The notes: generated from the sequence alone by a model not told the origin. A stretch of DNA of 64,000 nucleotides from Burkholderiaceae bacterium (GCA_947448305.1 CANFME010000002.1:1-64000); one strand, 5' to 3'. Shown: positions 39,356 through 50,932, counted from the first letter of the stretch. Numbers and translations are program-made.

Positions 39356-39435
39356 TGTTAGTGAGGTCTCTCGAATGCTATCTTTTCTTCTAAATCCCTT
39401 ACTTTTACGAATAACTGAAATTCTTTTTTGTGGAA

Positions 39436-40728
39436 CTAAAATTCCCTAACAAATGGTATTGCGCCGTATCTTCCCTTGAGATAACCACGTTCAATTACTT
39501 CATCTTTTCTCGGCTTATATTCAAGTAAAGAATATAGTTCCGTTGCTTTATTTGGATTTTTTTCAACAAACCAAATCTGATCACGCCTCAATAAATTGGT
39601 ATCCAATAAATTAGTGTCATGTGTTGTAAAAATGAGCTGGGCATTATTGATATTTTTTGAGCCATGAAACAATCCCACTAAAAATTTACTAATGTAAGTG
39701 TGCAGACTACTTTCTAATTCATCGACTAAGAGAGTAGCTCCCCACTCCAATGATCTAATCCATCCGCCAGTTAAGTTAAATAACTTTTTAGTCCCCTCTG
39801 ACTCATCCTCTAGTGAAAAATGGACAATGGAGTTGTTATTTGCAATATGGTCAGTAAGAATACTAATGAATTTAGAAGTTTGGCTCTCCAATGGATTAAA
39901 TCCATTGCTTAGACTCGTTCTAGAAGGTAATTTCGAAGAGTTATTCATCATTACTTGAAACACTGGTGTTTGATGTTCATCTTCCTGAATTCTGATTCCA
40001 TCTATACCAATATCTGCTGCTTTTAAATAATCTAATATCTTACCTTCTTCATTTAGTTTAATTAAATCAATACTTAAAAGAGGGTCAATTGGTATTCCAG
40101 AAGAAACCACAATTAACTTATTCGCAATCCAATTAAATGCTGGCTTTAATTGCTCGTTATTCAATTGAATAGCAGTTGAAAAGAAGAGTGCATTACCTCG
40201 CGTAAACTCACTCCATACCTTTTTCTCAGCCTTATCCCCTTTAAACTTCGTGCCAAACCACCAATTGTATTTTTTTGAAACAGGATTTAATTCTCTCTCA
40301 AACCACCTTTGTGGGCGATTATTGGGATAGGCCACAAGCCATTCTTTGTAAATCAATTTGGAAGTTGCAGAAACGAAATATTCATACTTCACTCCATCAT
40401 CTGCAACAAAAACCATATTCAATTCTGTTGGTGCTAGTGGGGAATCTTTATCCAATAAGAAGGGAACAATTCCTGAGATTTGCACTCCTTCTTGAGAAGA
40501 TGCTGTGTGTAATATCAACCATTGAAGTAACGAGATTGCTTTTAATAAATTACTCTTCCCAGCGGCATTTGGCCCATAGATTGCAGCAGACCTTAAAAGT
40601 CTATCTGGATTACCTTCACAATGCATCACATTTTTTTGCTCGTGATCATTACCAGCCCCGGCCACTAAACTGAGGGTTTGTTTACCCAAAATAGATCGAT
40701 AGTTTGCTACGCCAAATTCAATTAACAT
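39436..40728 (-). CDS. rloA: RloA-like AAA ATPase (AAA_21/ABC-type)
   Basis: Walker A 'AAIYGPNAAGKSNLLKAI', 'TLLVDELESSLHTYISKFLV', 'AQLIFTTHDTNLLDTNLLRRDQIWFVEK'; ATG 40728 with AGGAA upstream. Confidence 0.88.
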   Translation of the reverse strand: MLIEFGVANYRSILGKQTLSLVAGAGNDHEQKNVMHCEGNPDRLLRSAAIYGPNAAGKSNLLKAISLLQWLILHTASSQEGVQISGIVPFLLDKDSPLAPTELNMVFVADDGVKYEYFVSATSKLIYKEWLVAYPNNRPQRWFERELNPVSKKYNWWFGTKFKGDKAEKKVWSEFTRGNALFFSTAIQLNNEQLKPAFNWIANKLIVVSSGIPIDPLLSIDLIKLNEEGKILDYLKAADIGIDGIRIQEDEHQTPVFQVMMNNSSKLPSRTSLSNGFNPLESQTSKFISILTDHIANNNSIVHFSLEDESEGTKKLFNLTGGWIRSLEWGATLLVDELESSLHTYISKFLVGLFHGSKNINNAQLIFTTHDTNLLDTNLLRRDQIWFVEKNPNKATELYSLLEYKPRKDEVIERGYLKGRYGAIPFVREF

Positions 40729-40868
40729 ACGCAATTCCTTAATTTAACATCATTAATTACGGATTTTTCACATAATTTGTATCTTAATTTATCATATCCG
40801 CCATTTTGCGTCATTAATTTTTTTAATAACCTTGGCAATTAAACCTAAATATGAGTGACTTTAAAAAC

Positions 40869-40907
40869 AAAAAAGGACTGCCGAAATTTATCGACAATCC
40901 TTTTTTT
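40869..40907 (-). terminator. Rho-independent terminator downstream of sodB
   Basis: AAAAAAGGACTGCCGA...TCGACAATCCTTTTTT; the two non-Watson-Crick positions become G-U pairs on the minus strand. Confidence 0.7.
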
Positions 40908-40995
40908 ACTACTATTTTTTTTACTTCTGTGACTTTAGATTCGCATCCAATACTTCATGTCAAACTAAATAAGTCAGTTATGTACTTAACTTTAC

Positions 40996-41574
40996 TTAAG
41001 CAAAGTTTGCTGCAACAAAATCCCAGTTCACGAGATTCCAAAATGACTCAACATATTTTGGACGTGCATTACGGTAATCCACATAATAAGCATGTTCCCA
41101 AACGTCACAAGTTAACAATGCTTTTGCATCCGTTGTGAGTGGTGTAGCAGCGTTGCTAGTAGAAACTAAATCTAATGAACCGTCTGCTTTTTTCACTAAC
41201 CAAGCCCAACCTGAACCAAATGTACCAACAGCACATTTAGTAAATTCTTCTTTAAACTTGTCAAAAGAACCCCATTTAGCATTGATTGCGTCTGCTAATG
41301 CACCAGTAGGAGCACCGCTACCTGTTGGAGTTAAACCCATCCAGTAAAAAGTGTGGTTCCAAACTTGAGCAGCATTGTTGAAAACACCACCAGATGATTT
41401 CTTAACGATTTCTTCTAAACCCATGTTTTCGAACTCAGTACCTTTTTGGAGGTTATTGAGGTTTGTTACATAAGTTTGGTGATGCTTGCCATAGTGAAAC
41501 TCTAAAGTTTCTTTTGAAATATGGGGTGCTAAAGCGTCTAATGCATAAGGTAGTTGTGGTAATGCGTGTTCCAT
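40996..41574 (-). CDS. sodB: Superoxide dismutase [Fe]
   Basis: '[39 protein letters not shown]', '[31 protein letters not shown]'. Confidence 0.96.
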   Translation of the reverse strand: MEHALPQLPYALDALAPHISKETLEFHYGKHHQTYVTNLNNLQKGTEFENMGLEEIVKKSSGGVFNNAAQVWNHTFYWMGLTPTGSGAPTGALADAINAKWGSFDKFKEEFTKCAVGTFGSGWAWLVKKADGSLDLVSTSNAATPLTTDAKALLTCDVWEHAYYVDYRNARPKYVESFWNLVNWDFVAANFA

Positions 41575-41697
41575 AAGATCTCCTAGGGTTATTTAAGTCA
41601 AATTTCAAAATTCAATAAATTCGTTGTAATAGGATTGTAAGACGATTTCTTGACACTTTCATAAACCGCTTCATTTTTTTATCTCATTTACTGATTT

Positions 41698-43056
41698 TTA
41701 TTCACTATTTTTGCTCACAACGCTAATCTCGGTCATCTGAACTTGCGCACTACCAAGGGCCATTTCGATGGTGTATTGGTGTTTTACTTTTAACTGCTGC
41801 GGATTACTCAAGGGTTTGCCATCTTCCAATACCAAGGAGTATCCTCGCTCCAAAGTCCGGTTGGGACTGAGGGTTTCTAATTGCATTTTTAAATATTGAG
41901 CTTTCGAAAACTCCCTTTGAAACCGCCCCTGCATGCTTAACTGAATACGATGTTGGTATTTTTCAAGGACTTGATATTCATTATTGAGCCGTTTTGCAGG
42001 GCTAATTGCATCGAGTCGAGTTTGTAAATAATTTAGCTGCTGCTTTGAGGATCGCATTTTTTCAATCAGTGCACGGTTCAAACGATTATTTAAAAGTACC
42101 TGTTGTTGGCGCATTTGCTCAGGATTAGGAATCGCATGGTTCAGTCGCAAGACCAGATGATCTAGACGTTGCGCTTCTGATTCGAGACGCGTTTTCGCCA
42201 TCCGTTGAATCCGATTACTTAAATTTTCTAGGTTTCTGAGGAGTTCTAAACTGTCAGGAGCTGCCATTTCAGCGGCAGCAGTCGGAGTAGGTGCACGCAG
42301 ATCCGCCACAAAGTCTGCAATCGTAAAGTCTGTTTCATGGCCGACCCCCGAAATAATCGGGATCGCACTGTTTGCAATCAGTCGCGCTAAGGTCTCATCA
42401 TTAAACGCCCATAAATCTTCAATGCTGCCACCCCCTCTAACGAGAAGAATCACATCTACCTCATTCGCAGTTTGGGCTCGTTTTAAGGCCTTGATGAGGT
42501 TCGCTGGGGCTTCGCTTCCCTGCACTAAGCTTGGGTATAAAACAATCGGTATAAAACTCGCGCGACGCTCCAGGGTCGTTAAAACATCTTTAAGGGCAGC
42601 CGCTTGGCTTGAGGTAATAATCCCAATTGCCCTAGGTATTTTAGGGATAGGTTTTTTATTACTGGGGCTAAATAATCCCTCTAACTCTAATTTTTGTTTT
42701 AACTTTAAAAAAGATTCAAATAAGACCCCTGCTCCAGCTTTACGCATAACCTGGACATTGAGGTTAATTTCACCCCGAGGTGCATAAAAGTTGACTTGGG
42801 CACCTATTTCAATTTGGTCACCGTCTTTTGGTGTGAAATCGACGCTGGCATTACGACCACGAAACATCACGCCGTTAATCTGACCCGACTCATCTTTTAA
42901 CTTGAAATACCAGTGCCCGCTAGGATAACTTTTAAAATTCGACAACTCCCCCCTAACCCATACAGTATCAAAATTTGTCGTAATAAAGTCTGATAATAAT
43001 TGGTTGAATTCGCCAACACTAAGGATTTTGTTATTATTTTCCAAGCTTTTTACCAA
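41698..43056 (-). CDS. xseA: Exodeoxyribonuclease VII large subunit
   Basis: 'WVRGELSNFKSYPSGHWYFKLKDESGQINGVMF', 'IGIITSSQAAALKDVLTTLERR', 'GGGSIEDLWAFNDETLAR'. Confidence 0.95.
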   Translation of the reverse strand: MVKSLENNNKILSVGEFNQLLSDFITTNFDTVWVRGELSNFKSYPSGHWYFKLKDESGQINGVMFRGRNASVDFTPKDGDQIEIGAQVNFYAPRGEINLNVQVMRKAGAGVLFESFLKLKQKLELEGLFSPSNKKPIPKIPRAIGIITSSQAAALKDVLTTLERRASFIPIVLYPSLVQGSEAPANLIKALKRAQTANEVDVILLVRGGGSIEDLWAFNDETLARLIANSAIPIISGVGHETDFTIADFVADLRAPTPTAAAEMAAPDSLELLRNLENLSNRIQRMAKTRLESEAQRLDHLVLRLNHAIPNPEQMRQQQVLLNNRLNRALIEKMRSSKQQLNYLQTRLDAISPAKRLNNEYQVLEKYQHRIQLSMQGRFQREFSKAQYLKMQLETLSPNRTLERGYSLVLEDGKPLSNPQQLKVKHQYTIEMALGSAQVQMTEISVVSKNSE

Positions 43057-43301
43057 GCAATCTAATCTTTAAAAGGGTTTGAAGGGAATAAATGTCCACA
43101 GGCTTAATCTAGGTCTATGTGTCAATAGTTAACTTATACCAATAATTAGAACAAAATACATAAGTCATTGTTTTAAAATAACTTTATTTAATTATTATGA
43201 TAAACCCTAACAGGGTTTTCTCGATAATTCAACAACTAATTTTTTTATTTTTAAAAGTTTTGCACAGGGTTATCCACAGGCAAATCATGTAAAGTATCGA
43301 T

Positions 43302-43916
43302 ATGTTAACAATTATTTTCGCAACCGGCTGGCCCATTTGGCCTCTTCTCTTGATTTCTATTATAGGGCTTGCAATCTTGCTCGAGCGCACCTGGTTTTTA
43401 CAAAAAAGCCGCATATCGCCAAAAATTGCACTGGAGCAAGCACTTACTTTAGCAATTAGAGTTAATGATCAGCATCGATCGAATTCAGTTCAAATCACAG
43501 AACTGGGCGCAAAGTCCATCTTAGGAAAAATATTGGTGGCTGGTTTGAATTCGATTTCTCTGGGTCAAGATCAGTTAAAGTGTCTTGATGCCATGCGCGA
43601 AGTAGCGGGACCTTGCATCAAGGAACTCAATAAATACCTCAATGCCCTAGCTACCATCGCAACTTTAGCGCCTTTAATGGGGTTATTTGGGACTGTTTTA
43701 GGCATGATTGAAATTTTCGCGAGCCAAGGGGGTACAAGTAACCCAACGCAGCTAGCACAGGGGATTTCGATGGCTCTTTACAACACAGCCTTTGGTTTAC
43801 TGATTGCTATTCCTGCGATTGCTGGTTGGCGTTTTTTACGCGGTATGGCAAATAACCGCCAAGACGAGTTAAATGAGGCAACCCGCTTGTTCATCAAAGC
43901 CAATTTTGACAATTAA
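43302..43916 (+). CDS. exbB: MotA/TolQ/ExbB proton channel family protein (ExbB)
   Basis: 'LATIATLAPLMGLFGTVLGMIEIF', 'ISMALYNTAFGLLIAIPAIAGWRFL'; followed by exbD. Confidence 0.9.
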   Translation: MLTIIFATGWPIWPLLLISIIGLAILLERTWFLQKSRISPKIALEQALTLAIRVNDQHRSNSVQITELGAKSILGKILVAGLNSISLGQDQLKCLDAMREVAGPCIKELNKYLNALATIATLAPLMGLFGTVLGMIEIFASQGGTSNPTQLAQGISMALYNTAFGLLIAIPAIAGWRFLRGMANNRQDELNEATRLFIKANFDN

Positions 43917-43938
43917 AGAACAAAAGTAAGAGTCCAAC

Positions 43939-44451
43939 GTGTTATCACATCGACCACTCCTTGATTCTACGCTGGGGCAAACTGACGAAGTTTCTCTGAT
44001 GCAAACGCCCCCTGAAATCAACTTAATCCCATTTATTGATGTTTTATTAGTAATCTTAATTTTTTTAATGATTTCGACTACCTTTACGCAATATCAGCAA
44101 CTTTCGATCAATTTACCAACCGCCCAAGGTTCCACAAGTAAGTCTGTTGTCAAAGAAATGAAGATTGCCATTAGTAAAGAGGGGCGCTATGCCATCAATG
44201 GGGTAACGATCGATATCGATCAATTGGGTGCAAAAATGGATCAAATTGCTAAGCAATGGGATATCCCACAAAACACAGACGCAAGTCCTTTAAGTCTGCC
44301 CGAACGAACTAATGGCAGAATAGTTATATCTGCTGATGCTAAAGCTTCGCACCAATCGGTGATGTTTGTTCTAGAATTAGCAGGTCAGGCTAATATTACT
44401 CAAGTGGTATTTGCTACTCAGGATATCAACCCTGCGAAATCAAAGAAATAA
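43939..44451 (+). CDS. exbD: ExbD/TolR family biopolymer transport protein
   Basis: 'PEINLIPFIDVLLVILIFLMISTTF'; GTG start. Confidence 0.9.
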   Translation: MLSHRPLLDSTLGQTDEVSLMQTPPEINLIPFIDVLLVILIFLMISTTFTQYQQLSINLPTAQGSTSKSVVKEMKIAISKEGRYAINGVTIDIDQLGAKMDQIAKQWDIPQNTDASPLSLPERTNGRIVISADAKASHQSVMFVLELAGQANITQVVFATQDINPAKSKK

Positions 44452-44490
44452 TCTAACCTTAATCTGCTGAAAGTTTTCAAGTCATTCATT

Positions 44491-45615
44491 ATGAATCTTC
44501 ATGCACCTCGCTTTTGGGAATCAGCCAATGTAATAAGTTGGCTTTTATTGCCACTTGCCTGTCTTTATGGACTGATTATTTGGTGTCGAAAATTGGCTTA
44601 TCAATTAGGCATTTTCTCAGCTACAACCCTCCCCGTCCCAATCATTATTGTTGGTAATATTCGCGTCGGTGGAACGGGTAAAACGCCTATCGTGATTGCA
44701 CTTGCTAAAGCACTTCATTTTTATGGTTTTAAACCCGGTGTGATTGCTAGGGCTTACCGCGCAACCAGCGATCAAGAAGACACTAGTCAACTAGTGCTCG
44801 ACTCACACACTGCACAGGAAGTTGGCGATGAGCCGGTCTTGATTGCAAAGCAATTAGCCTCACTCAAGATTCCACTTTGGGTAGGTAAGAGCCGAGCCAA
44901 AACAGCGCTGAGCTTATTACAGAAGCACCCGCAGTGCGATGTTCTGATTAGTGATGATGGCCTACAGCATTATGCAATGAGCAGAAAATCTGCCAGAGAA
45001 GGTGGGCGAGATATCGAAATAGTGGTTCAGGATGTGCGGGGCAATGGAAATGGCTTTTTATTGCCCGCAGGACCACTACGTGAGGGAGGTGCAAGACCTA
45101 GAGACCTGACGCTTGAACTCGTTCAACAAGGTTCTCAACAGTATGATGGAAAACTCTACCAGGGTAGTCTGACACCGATCTTCGATACCAATCAAGCTCA
45201 GACGGTACTCAGCCAAATGGGCTTAGCGTATCCCTTGCATCCGCATAATTTGGCTTCGACAATGGACTCTGCACCAAAGTCCTTGAATCAACTAGCCGAT
45301 TGGATGGCGGTTCATCAGGGGGATAAAAGGGTTGCTGCGATTGCTGGCATCGCCTTTCCGGAGAAGTTCTTTGGGCCTTTAAGAGAATTCTTTCCCAATC
45401 TTAAAGGAGTGGGGCTACCCGATCATGCTGATTTTAAATCGAATCCATTTAGCCAATTTCCAGTCGATACCTACCCACTCTTATTAATTACGGAGAAAGA
45501 TGCCGTAAAATGTAATGCTTGGTTAGACTCTAGGGTTTGGGTAGTTCCTCTTGAGGCCACCCTCAGTGATGCACTGTTAAAGTGGATCACTGCTGTCTTG
45601 CAACGTAGTCAATAA
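44491..45615 (+). CDS. lpxK: Tetraacyldisaccharide 4'-kinase LpxK
   Basis: 'PVPIIIVGNIRVGGTGKTPIVIAL', 'VLISDDGLQHY', 'LLPAGPLREGGAR'. Confidence 0.95.
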   Translation: MNLHAPRFWESANVISWLLLPLACLYGLIIWCRKLAYQLGIFSATTLPVPIIIVGNIRVGGTGKTPIVIALAKALHFYGFKPGVIARAYRATSDQEDTSQLVLDSHTAQEVGDEPVLIAKQLASLKIPLWVGKSRAKTALSLLQKHPQCDVLISDDGLQHYAMSRKSAREGGRDIEIVVQDVRGNGNGFLLPAGPLREGGARPRDLTLELVQQGSQQYDGKLYQGSLTPIFDTNQAQTVLSQMGLAYPLHPHNLASTMDSAPKSLNQLADWMAVHQGDKRVAAIAGIAFPEKFFGPLREFFPNLKGVGLPDHADFKSNPFSQFPVDTYPLLLITEKDAVKCNAWLDSRVWVVPLEATLSDALLKWITAVLQRSQ

Positions 45616-45639
45616 AATTCTCTAGGAAAGAGTAAAGCG

Positions 45640-45816
45640 ATGGAAAAACGTTTTTTGAATATTTTGGTTTGCCCGAACTGTAAGGGATCGCTGCGCTTTG
45701 ATGAGAGTAACTCAGAATTAATTTGTGATCTCGACAAGCTGGCTTATTCTGTGAAAGATAACATTCCAGTGATGCTCATCGATCAGGCAAGACAAATTGC
45801 ACCTAGTTTGAGCTAA
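45640..45816 (+). CDS. Trm112-family/YcaR-like small zinc-binding protein (58 aa, absent from ORF track)
   Basis: Manual translation MEKRFLNILVCPNCKGSLRFDESNSELICDLDKLAYSVKDNIPVMLIDQARQIAPSLS*; lies between lpxK and kdsB. Confidence 0.9.
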   Translation: MEKRFLNILVCPNCKGSLRFDESNSELICDLDKLAYSVKDNIPVMLIDQARQIAPSLS

Positions 45817-45859
45817 TACTTTTTTAAACTTCATTACTTTTTAGTTTCTTTTCTACTTC

Positions 45860-46627
45860 ATGCCCACCCCATTTCGTGTGATCATCCCAGCTCGTATGGC
45901 ATCCACTCGGTTGCCTAATAAGCCACTTGCAGATATTGGTGGCGCCCCAATGGTCATTAGGGTTGCACAGCAAGCGCAAAAAAGTTTGGCGCAGAGTATT
46001 GTGATTGCCACCGATTCAGTGGAGATCGAAAGCGCCTGTCGAGACTTCCCCTTTGAAGTCATCTTAACTAAACCCACTCACCCAACGGGAACAGATCGTT
46101 TAAGTGAGGTCGTCACGATACTTGGACTGGCAGATCAAGAGATTGTGGTGAATGTGCAAGGCGATGAGCCGTTTATCCCGCCTGAACTCATTAATTTAGT
46201 TGCCAACTCATTACAAAATAATCCTCAGTGCGCCATTGCGACTGCTGGCGTTCCCCTTACCGATATAATTGATATTAATAATCCCAATGTTGTAAAAATC
46301 GTACAAAATCAAAAAGGTGAAGCCTTATATTTTTCTAGGGCAGCAATTCCTTTTCAGCGTGATGCCAACTCTGTTGCAGATTCGGTACGATGCCTACGTC
46401 ATATTGGGATTTATGCTTATCAGGCGCACTTCCTAAAGGCTTTTGCGCAATTAGCTCCCGCCCCCATAGAAAAATGGGAAGCGTTAGAGCAACTGAGGGC
46501 TTTATGGTATGGCTATTCAATTGCTGTAGAAATTTCAGCAAAAATGCCTCCTCTCGGTGTAGATACCTATGAGGATTTAGAAAAAGCTCGACTAGAATGG
46601 AGCAATATTAGTAAGATTTCTAGTTAA
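45860..46627 (+). CDS. kdsB: 3-deoxy-manno-octulosonate cytidylyltransferase
   Basis: 'FRVIIPARMASTRLPNKPLADIGGAPMVIRV', 'VNVQGDEPFIPPELI', 'RHIGIYAYQAHFL'. Confidence 0.96.
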   Translation: MPTPFRVIIPARMASTRLPNKPLADIGGAPMVIRVAQQAQKSLAQSIVIATDSVEIESACRDFPFEVILTKPTHPTGTDRLSEVVTILGLADQEIVVNVQGDEPFIPPELINLVANSLQNNPQCAIATAGVPLTDIIDINNPNVVKIVQNQKGEALYFSRAAIPFQRDANSVADSVRCLRHIGIYAYQAHFLKAFAQLAPAPIEKWEALEQLRALWYGYSIAVEISAKMPPLGVDTYEDLEKARLEWSNISKISS

Positions 46628-47325
<698 letters not shown>

Positions 47326-47326
<1 letters not shown>

Positions 47327-48330
47327 TGAAAAAATTCCTATTTATCTTTGGTTTACTTTGTAGCGGTTTGAGTCAAACCAATGCTCAAGAACTAAGTGTT
47401 GCTCCTCCTGGTTACGGTGTCTCATCCCGTTCCGAAATTTACTCCATACCGAGTTTAACGATTAGCGACTCCCAGTTTTTGCAAGGTGATCACCAGGGCA
47501 AAGCGGTAACCGTTGGCGGCATTTTACGTTATCCACCGAATCCAACAAAGATTTCTAGTAAGTTACCCGTAGTGGTTTTGGTTCATGGCTCAAGTGGTAT
47601 TGGTGCCAATCTGGATTACTGGTCAAACACATTTTTGGCCCAAGGTTATGCCACCTTTAATTTAGATAGTTTCACGGGTAGAGGTCTCAAAGTATTAGGT
47701 CCTAATCAAGCGCAGTTAGGTCGCCTCAATATGATTCTGGACACCTACCGGATCCTCGATATTTTAAAATCCAATCCACAAATTGATCCTAAAAAAATTG
47801 TTTTGATGGGCTTTTCTCGCGGTGGTCAAGCTACACTCTTTGCGAGTAATCAAAGATTCCATCAATTGTGGAACCAAAGCGGTATCGAATTTGCAGCTTA
47901 CATCCCTTTTTATGCCGATTGCTCGACACAATATATTGGCGACGATGCAACCACCGGCAAACCAATTCGACTGCACCACGGCATTGCTGATGATTACAAT
48001 CCGATTGTGCCTTGTCGGGCCTATGTTGAACGCTTAAAAGCTAAGAATCAAGACGTGCAGTTAAATGAATATCCGTTCGGACCCCATGCATTTGACTCCC
48101 CGATTGGTAAAAATCCTCCTGTACCATCAGTCAATGCGCAGACAGTCCGGAGTTGCAAAATCAAGGAAGAGTCTCCCGGACAACTCATCAACCTGGCAAC
48201 AGGGAAGTTATTTCAATACACCGATGCTTGTGTTGAAAGAAACCCGCATGTAGGATCCGATGTTGAGGCAACGAAAATTGCTACGCAAAAAATTGCTCAG
48301 TTTTTGGAAGGCTTATTTAGTAAGAATTAA
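47326..48330 (+). CDS. Dienelactone hydrolase-like alpha/beta hydrolase with signal peptide
   Basis: '[39 protein letters not shown]', '[16 protein letters not shown]', 'GPHAFDSP'. Confidence 0.88.
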
Positions 48331-48773
48331 CGCAACTCTTTGAGGGCTGACTCAAACGATTCGATATCCTCAAAGCTTCGGTAAACCGAGGCGAAACGGA
48401 TGTAAGCGACTTTGTCGAGTTTTTTGAGTTCACGCATCACGAGTTCGCCAATCCGAGAAGTTGGTATTTCTTTTTCACCCAAACTAATCACGCGCTCTTC
48501 TAATTGAGCGATGGCTGCGTCAACGGCCTCAGATGAGACTGGTCTTTTCCGAAGGGCTAGGCGCATCGAACTTAGAATTTTATCGCGACTGTACTCCACA
48601 CGACTGCCATCTTTTTTGACTAAAGTTGGCATGGTCAGTTCAATACGCTCATAGGTGGTAAAACGTTTATCGCACTTTTCGCAACGGCGCCTACGGCGAA
48701 CTGCCCGTCCGTCCTCAGAAACTCTAGAATCGAGTACTTGGGTCTCTTCATTAGGACAGAATGGGCAGTGCAT
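48327..48773 (-). CDS. nrdR: Transcriptional repressor NrdR
   Basis: '[43 protein letters not shown]' zinc finger plus ATP-cone. Confidence 0.97.
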   Translation of the reverse strand: MHCPFCPNEETQVLDSRVSEDGRAVRRRRRCEKCDKRFTTYERIELTMPTLVKKDGSRVEYSRDKILSSMRLALRKRPVSSEAVDAAIAQLEERVISLGEKEIPTSRIGELVMRELKKLDKVAYIRFASVYRSFEDIESFESALKELR

Positions 48774-48782
48774 TAGATTAAA

Positions 48783-50030
48783 TTATGCTCCGTAGACTGG
48801 GAAACGCTTGGTGAGTGCTTCAACTTCAGAGCGGACTCGGTCGATTGTTTCTGTACTTTCTGGCTGATCTAAAATATCAGCAATCCAATTGCCTACCTGA
48901 ATCGCTTCAGGCACTTTAAAGCCTCGCGTAGTCATCGCTGGTGAACCTAAACGAATACCACTTGTGACAAATGGCTTTTCTGGGTCATTAGGAATCGCGT
49001 TTTTATTCACGGTAATGTGCGCGAGACCTAAAATACGCTCTGCTTCCTTACCAGTAATCTTCTTAGCGCGTAAATCAACCAACATCACATGGGACTGTGT
49101 CTTACCAGAAACAATTCTTAAGCCTCTTTGGACCAAAGCTTTAGCAAGCGCGTCGGCATTGTCTAAAACTTGTTGCTGATAGACCTTAAAGTCTGGTTGT
49201 TGTGCTTCCAAAAATGCGACCGCTTTAGCAGCAATCACATGCATTAAAGGGCCGCCCTGTAAACCAGGGAAAATGGCTGAATTAATCGCTTTTTCGTGTT
49301 CCGCTTTCATTAGGATAATGCCGCCTCTTGGGCCACGTAAACTCTTATGAGTGGTTGAAGTAACGATGTCAGCATAAGGTACTGGATTGGGATAAAGTCC
49401 AGCAGCAATTAAGCCTGAATAATGCGCCATATCCACTAGAAAAATAGCACCGACTGCTTTAGCTACTTTAGCAAAACGCTCAAAATCAATATGTAACGAA
49501 TAAGCAGAAGCACCAGCAATAATCAATTTTGGCTTGTGTTCGTGAGCAAGACGCTCCATCGCATCATAGTCAATTTCTTCCTGAGCATTTAAGCCGTAAG
49601 GAACACTGTTAAACCATTTACCGCTCATATTGAGAGCCATACCATGGGTTAAGTGACCACCCTCGGCCAAACTCATACCCAAAATCGTATCACCTGGCTT
49701 TAAGAAGGCTAAAAACACGGCTTCATTAGCAGAGGCACCACAGTGCGGTTGTACGTTAGCCGCGTCAGCACCGTATAAAGCTTTGAGGCGATCGATGGCT
49801 AATTGCTCAGCAATATCGACGAACTCACAACCACCGTAGTAACGCTTGCCTGGATAACCCTCAGCATATTTATTAGTTAATTGCGAACCCTGTGCTTCTA
49901 ATACAGCAGGTGAGGTATAGTTTTCAGAGGCGATTAACTCGATATGTGCTTCTTGGCGACCATTTTCTGATTGGATTGCTGCCCAAAGTGCAGGATCAGT
50001 TTTGGCTAGGTTGTGACTTCTTTCGAACAT
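48783..50030 (-). CDS. glyA: Serine hydroxymethyltransferase
   Basis: '[44 protein letters not shown]', '[17 protein letters not shown]'. Confidence 0.98.
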   Translation of the reverse strand: MFERSHNLAKTDPALWAAIQSENGRQEAHIELIASENYTSPAVLEAQGSQLTNKYAEGYPGKRYYGGCEFVDIAEQLAIDRLKALYGADAANVQPHCGASANEAVFLAFLKPGDTILGMSLAEGGHLTHGMALNMSGKWFNSVPYGLNAQEEIDYDAMERLAHEHKPKLIIAGASAYSLHIDFERFAKVAKAVGAIFLVDMAHYSGLIAAGLYPNPVPYADIVTSTTHKSLRGPRGGIILMKAEHEKAINSAIFPGLQGGPLMHVIAAKAVAFLEAQQPDFKVYQQQVLDNADALAKALVQRGLRIVSGKTQSHVMLVDLRAKKITGKEAERILGLAHITVNKNAIPNDPEKPFVTSGIRLGSPAMTTRGFKVPEAIQVGNWIADILDQPESTETIDRVRSEVEALTKRFPVYGA

Positions 50031-50263
50031 GTTTGGGTTCCTTGGAGGTTTAAGCTAAAATTGGATGTGAAGAACTTTATAAAACTTTTCGGTTCAACAA
50101 AAGACCTTTATTTTAGTGGTTTTTCGATAAAGTAAATTATTTCAGTGATTTTTAACCTGTGTTGCTTAAAATATTTAGTAATTATTCTTTTTTTAAACAT
50201 GTATCAAAATGTATTCAAAGCGTTACTTTTTTATAAAAAACATTACTCTCTGTAAGATTCCCT

Positions 50264-50932
50264 ATGCCGCAACAAGAAGATTTATCCATTATCAGCCTCG
50301 TAATGCATGCCAGCATTGTGGTGCAACTCATCCTTATCCTTTTAGTCAGTTTATCAATTGGATCTTGGTCGATTATTTTTCGTAAGGGCATCTCCTTAGG
50401 CGCCGTGCGCCGCCAAACTGAGGCGTTTGAAAAAGACTTTTGGTCCGGTGGAGATTTAAGTACATTACTTGAAGCTGCCCAAAGAAATCAGGGTAAGCAT
50501 GCAAACTCTTTACAAAGAATTTTTCAAGCTGGGATGCAAGAGTTCTTAAAAGGCAAAGATATTGATCCTGCTAGGCGCGCTATGAAAGCAGCTTATCAAC
50601 GCGAGATGGATGCCTTGGAGGCGAATCTGCCTTTTCTGGCCTCAGTCGGATCGGTTTCACCTTATATTGGTTTATTTGGTACTGTATGGGGCATCATGAA
50701 CTCATTTAGGGGTCTCGCCAATGTGCAGCAAGCAACTTTAGCGAGTGTTGCTCCTGGTATTGCTGAGGCTCTAGTAGCGACGGCCATTGGCCTATTTGCA
50801 GCAATTCCTGCAGTGGTTTTTTATAATCGCAGTGCTTCCGATGTAGACCGTTTAGCAATTCGGTTTGAGACCTTTATCGAAGAATTTACTAATATCCTTC
50901 AGCGGCAATCGAATGGCAAGTATTCAGCGTAG
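50264..50932 (+). CDS. tolQ: Tol-Pal system protein TolQ
   Basis: 'LASVGSVSPYIGLFGTVWGIMNSFRGL...APGIAEALVATAIGLFAAIPAVVFYN'; first gene of tol cluster. Confidence 0.95.
   Translation: MPQQEDLSIISLVMHASIVVQLILILLVSLSIGSWSIIFRKGISLGAVRRQTEAFEKDFWSGGDLSTLLEAAQRNQGKHANSLQRIFQAGMQEFLKGKDIDPARRAMKAAYQREMDALEANLPFLASVGSVSPYIGLFGTVWGIMNSFRGLANVQQATLASVAPGIAEALVATAIGLFAAIPAVVFYNRSASDVDRLAIRFETFIEEFTNILQRQSNGKYSA

Noticed and set aside
43302-44451. exbB/exbD as a second tolQ/tolR copy forming a new system
   Set aside because: Separate ExbBD and TolQR sets are common in Proteobacteria; no TonB or unusual partner is adjacent.
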